From Chlorokybus atmophyticus (lineage: Eukaryota > Streptophyta > Chlorokybophyceae > Chlorokybales > Chlorokybaceae), in assembly GCA_009103225.1 (NCBI GenBank), contig RHPI01000810.1:853117-902801 (forward strand): DNA of 49,685 bases, read 5' to 3'. The notes below the pieces were generated by a model. The model searched no databases, had not been told where the DNA came from, and saw nothing but the letters and a program-made list of their open reading frames with translations. How positions within the stretch are numbered: the first letter of the stretch is position 1; every line of letters starts with the position of its first letter. Both the position numbers and the translations under genes were made by a program. Positions 47,522-49,685 of the stretch are shown here, one piece after another.

Positions 47522-49031
47522 GTTCGTGTGCGTTGGGATTCTTGTTCAGCGGATGCAGGTTGAAATGTTGTTTTTGTGCGAGGGCTGTTGGTGTTGAAAG
47601 CGCAGAGGCACTGTGAGACGGTAGCAGTTGGGTAGTTGAACATTGCTTGTCAGATAGGGACAGGTTAGCATTCTGTTATTGTAGTTTGGTTTCATTTCCT
47701 GTTAGATTCATCATGAACGGGCCTTATGGTCATCACCGCGATGATGAAGGCTGCATGTGTGGCGTATGGTCAACCCTATTGTTTGCAAACACATCTGCCC
47801 GTGTGGACAGGTGACTTGGCTGTCAACTTGCATGCTGCTTTGGATAATGGGGTAGGGAGTTGTTGTTAGGTAGAGTTGAGAGCAGCACGGCAGTGGCACA
47901 TGACAAAGTGTTGGTATGAGAGTGCCATGTGCTTGATGCTATGCATGACACTGCATGTGCTTGTCACCATGCATGCTACTAATCTAGCATACCATCTTTT
48001 GTACCCTGACTATCACACATCCCATCACCGCATTGCATGCTGTGTACACACAGGCCACGCACCACACGCAACATTGACACCCCTCATTGCATACTTTGTA
48101 CACCACCCGGCATATGGCATCATGTAGTACCAATGACAGACTCTGATCCGCGTTATTGGTACATGTGCGCCATCATGCCCTTGTGACTTAACCCGTTTGC
48201 ATGGTATGGTACATTATCCGAGCACAGAAGACAGCATGGCCAGAACACCTGCGTTGATACGGATGCGCAACGCGCGAAGGCGCACACAGTGGGCCCCGAT
48301 TGAGGGTACTGAATGATCAATACATGGATGAGAATTGCAGCAGCGGTAAGCACTCAGCTTGGCGATTGTCCAAACAAAGGCCGTTCAACCGGCCGTGCGT
48401 GCGCATGTTACAACGTGGGCGACTGCACCGCATGAGGGGCACGCATGCATCACATACATTTATCGCTGCATTGCATTCTCTGTACACATCGCACAGAGCA
48501 GCACACTGTGCACTACTCGGCACGGGAGCTTCATGGCTCTGCGTCGGCATAGCGTTGACCGCTGCTGGCGTGTGAACCCGCACCTGCACCACGTGCGAGA
48601 GCATCGTCCATGCACGCGTGTCACGCGTGGCGCTCCGCCGCACGCTGCTTGAACCGCGACACCCTCTTGGCCGGCTGATGGCAATACACGCGTTGTTAGA
48701 GTCAACACACATACACGCAAGCATGCCTCTGAGAGAGAGGTTTGTTTTCAAGAGAGCCACAAGAGCCAACCTCTGCGGCAGCGGCGGCAGCAGGCTCTGT
48801 TGTTGTCGTGCTGGCAGCGATAGGGATGTTGGGTCGTTCCAGCACGCGGCCCCGAAAGGCATCCGCGGCAGCAGCACGTGACGTGTCCGTTGTGTCCGTC
48901 CCCGACGCTGCCACCCCCGGCGAGGATGTTGTCGATGATGTTGCGGGTAGCTGCTTGGCTGCGGCTCTCGCTCCCCGCTCCTCTTCCTTCTGCGAGACAC
49001 ACACGCCACAAGGCTAATCGCTTGTTCGTGC
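47522..49031. other. 3' flank of methyltransferase copy 2
   Basis: Collinear in blocks with 40509-41440. TGCATG-rich sequence without a recognised gene. Minus-strand Ala-rich frames near 48750-49000 could be a further exon of the coiled-coil gene but no phased junction was found. Confidence 0.45.
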
Positions 49032-49610
49032 TTACGCGCGCACGTGCGGGTGCGGCTGTGGGTGCGTGTAATGCAAAGTTACCGGATGCGGCTGTGGTTG
49101 CGGCGACACGAGTGGGCGCTGCGGGGTCGGCTTTGCCGGGGTGGGTGCGAGCTGTGCTTGCGCTTGCGTTGACCGAGGAGGAGGCATCGACTGGGTCCCT
49201 TCAGAATGCGGCGCGCCGGCCTCACCCTCCTCGACATCCTCCTCCATCATCTCCGCCTCCGCGGTCTCGGCCTCCTCCTCGGCGTGCTCGAGCTCCGCGA
49301 GCCGCCTCATCACCCGCGCGTGCTCTTCATCATCGGCCACACCCTTGCATGTGACACACGCACGCACACGTGCAGAAATTCGGCGTCCAACACGACCATT
49401 GGATTGCGTCCATAGGGTGCGCAACGCATACACTCACCCGCATCCCCGTCACGTCCCGGCGCGACACCTCTGATGTCGTCGCGCGTCGGCCCTCGTCCTG
49501 CGCTTCCTCGTTGTAGTCTTCCCGTATGTCGAGCAGGCCCTCCAGAGCGCGGGCGCGGGCTTTGGAAGCGCGTACGCTCTCGCGCAGGGCAGCAGCCTCA
49601 CGCTCTGCCC
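49032..49610 (-). CDS. Coiled-coil protein, 3' exons (gene continues past the window)
   Basis: Exons 49610-49438 and 49343 down to the stop near 49032 join in phase across a 94-bp intron (ATGCGG|GTGAGT). The first exon, after an acceptor CTGCCAG, encodes AEREAAALRESVRASKARAR then LEGLLDIREDYNEEAQDEGR. The second encodes DDEEHARVMRRLAELEHAEE and an acidic EEE/EDVEEGE stretch, then a Pro/Gln-rich tail that may be read past a missed donor. The heptad-like, highly charged composition predicts a coiled coil. I do not recognise the family. The 5' part lies outside the window, and a relic of the 3' part is at 41454-41810. Confidence 0.6.
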
Positions 49611-49685
49611 CTGGCAGACATAAACCAACAGAGTGAGAGAGAAGTTGGGTGCTCATATTGTGCGCGTAGGCGCGTCGCGTGCATG

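Larger units (their letters stand above)
46130..49400 (+). repeat. Tandem segmental duplication, copy 2
   Basis: The partner of 38750-41930. It carries methyltransferase copy 2 and the 3' flank with the intact end of the coiled-coil gene. Edges are approximate. Confidence 0.75.

Overview
The window is nuclear DNA of a eukaryote, most likely a green alga. The host genes carry short GT-AG introns and one GC-AG intron. One gene encodes a chloroplast-type manganese/calcium transporter with a transit-like N-terminus, and the mobile elements (chromovirus Ty3, Crypton, pogo and TRIM families) are plant- or alga-like. No prokaryotic operon structure is present. A species cannot be named from this.

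Layout. 1-6.6 kb: a nine-exon PAM71/GDT1-type transporter (+) converges on a gene (-) with a C-terminal Hsp20/alpha-crystallin domain whose 5' exons are only partly resolved. 7.7-11.1 kb: a complete pogo/Tigger-like DNA transposon with matching TIRs and a TA target duplication; its transposase has one stop codon and one frameshift. 11.2-14.1 kb: no gene, several diverged tandem repeats. 14.2-17.9 kb (-): a decayed multi-exon Crypton-type tyrosine recombinase gene, with an unusual three-LTR TRIM composite sitting in one of its introns. 18.4-32.0 kb (-): an old Ty3 chromovirus (A) with a complete 6.85-kb chromovirus (B) nested inside it (5-bp duplication ACAAC) and a solo TRIM LTR in its integrase region. 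33.1-35.7 kb (+): a complete six-exon NUP85 nucleoporin gene. 37.5-38.6 kb (-): a two-exon organelle-targeted HU-like protein, divergent from a LCMT-like SAM-dependent methyltransferase gene (+, 38.9-40.5 kb, with an assembly gap in its intron). 41.9-46.1 kb: a second, heavily decayed pogo-like copy broken by a full TRIM (duplication CCCGA). 46.2-47.5 kb (+): a paralogous methyltransferase gene. The two methyltransferase genes and their 3' flanks form a tandem segmental duplication of about 3 kb per copy, split by the pogo copy. The 3' flank of copy 2 contains the end of a coiled-coil gene (-) that runs off the window; copy 1 holds its relic.

How the parts relate. The four best-resolved host gene models (transporter, NUP85, HU, the methyltransferase pair) are independent housekeeping-type functions. 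The repeat layer is linked: the 79-bp-LTR TRIM family and the chromoviruses share the polypurine tract, the first LTR bases and a similar primer-binding site. This suggests the TRIMs are non-autonomous partners of the chromovirus. The chromovirus LTRs carry several stem-loops whose arms covary between A and B. The most unusual observations are the palindromic three-LTR TRIM with a clean target duplication, the covarying LTR hairpins, a conserved acidic small ORF before gag, and an 87-bp stop-free intron bounded by a 7-bp repeat that only one methyltransferase paralogue has.
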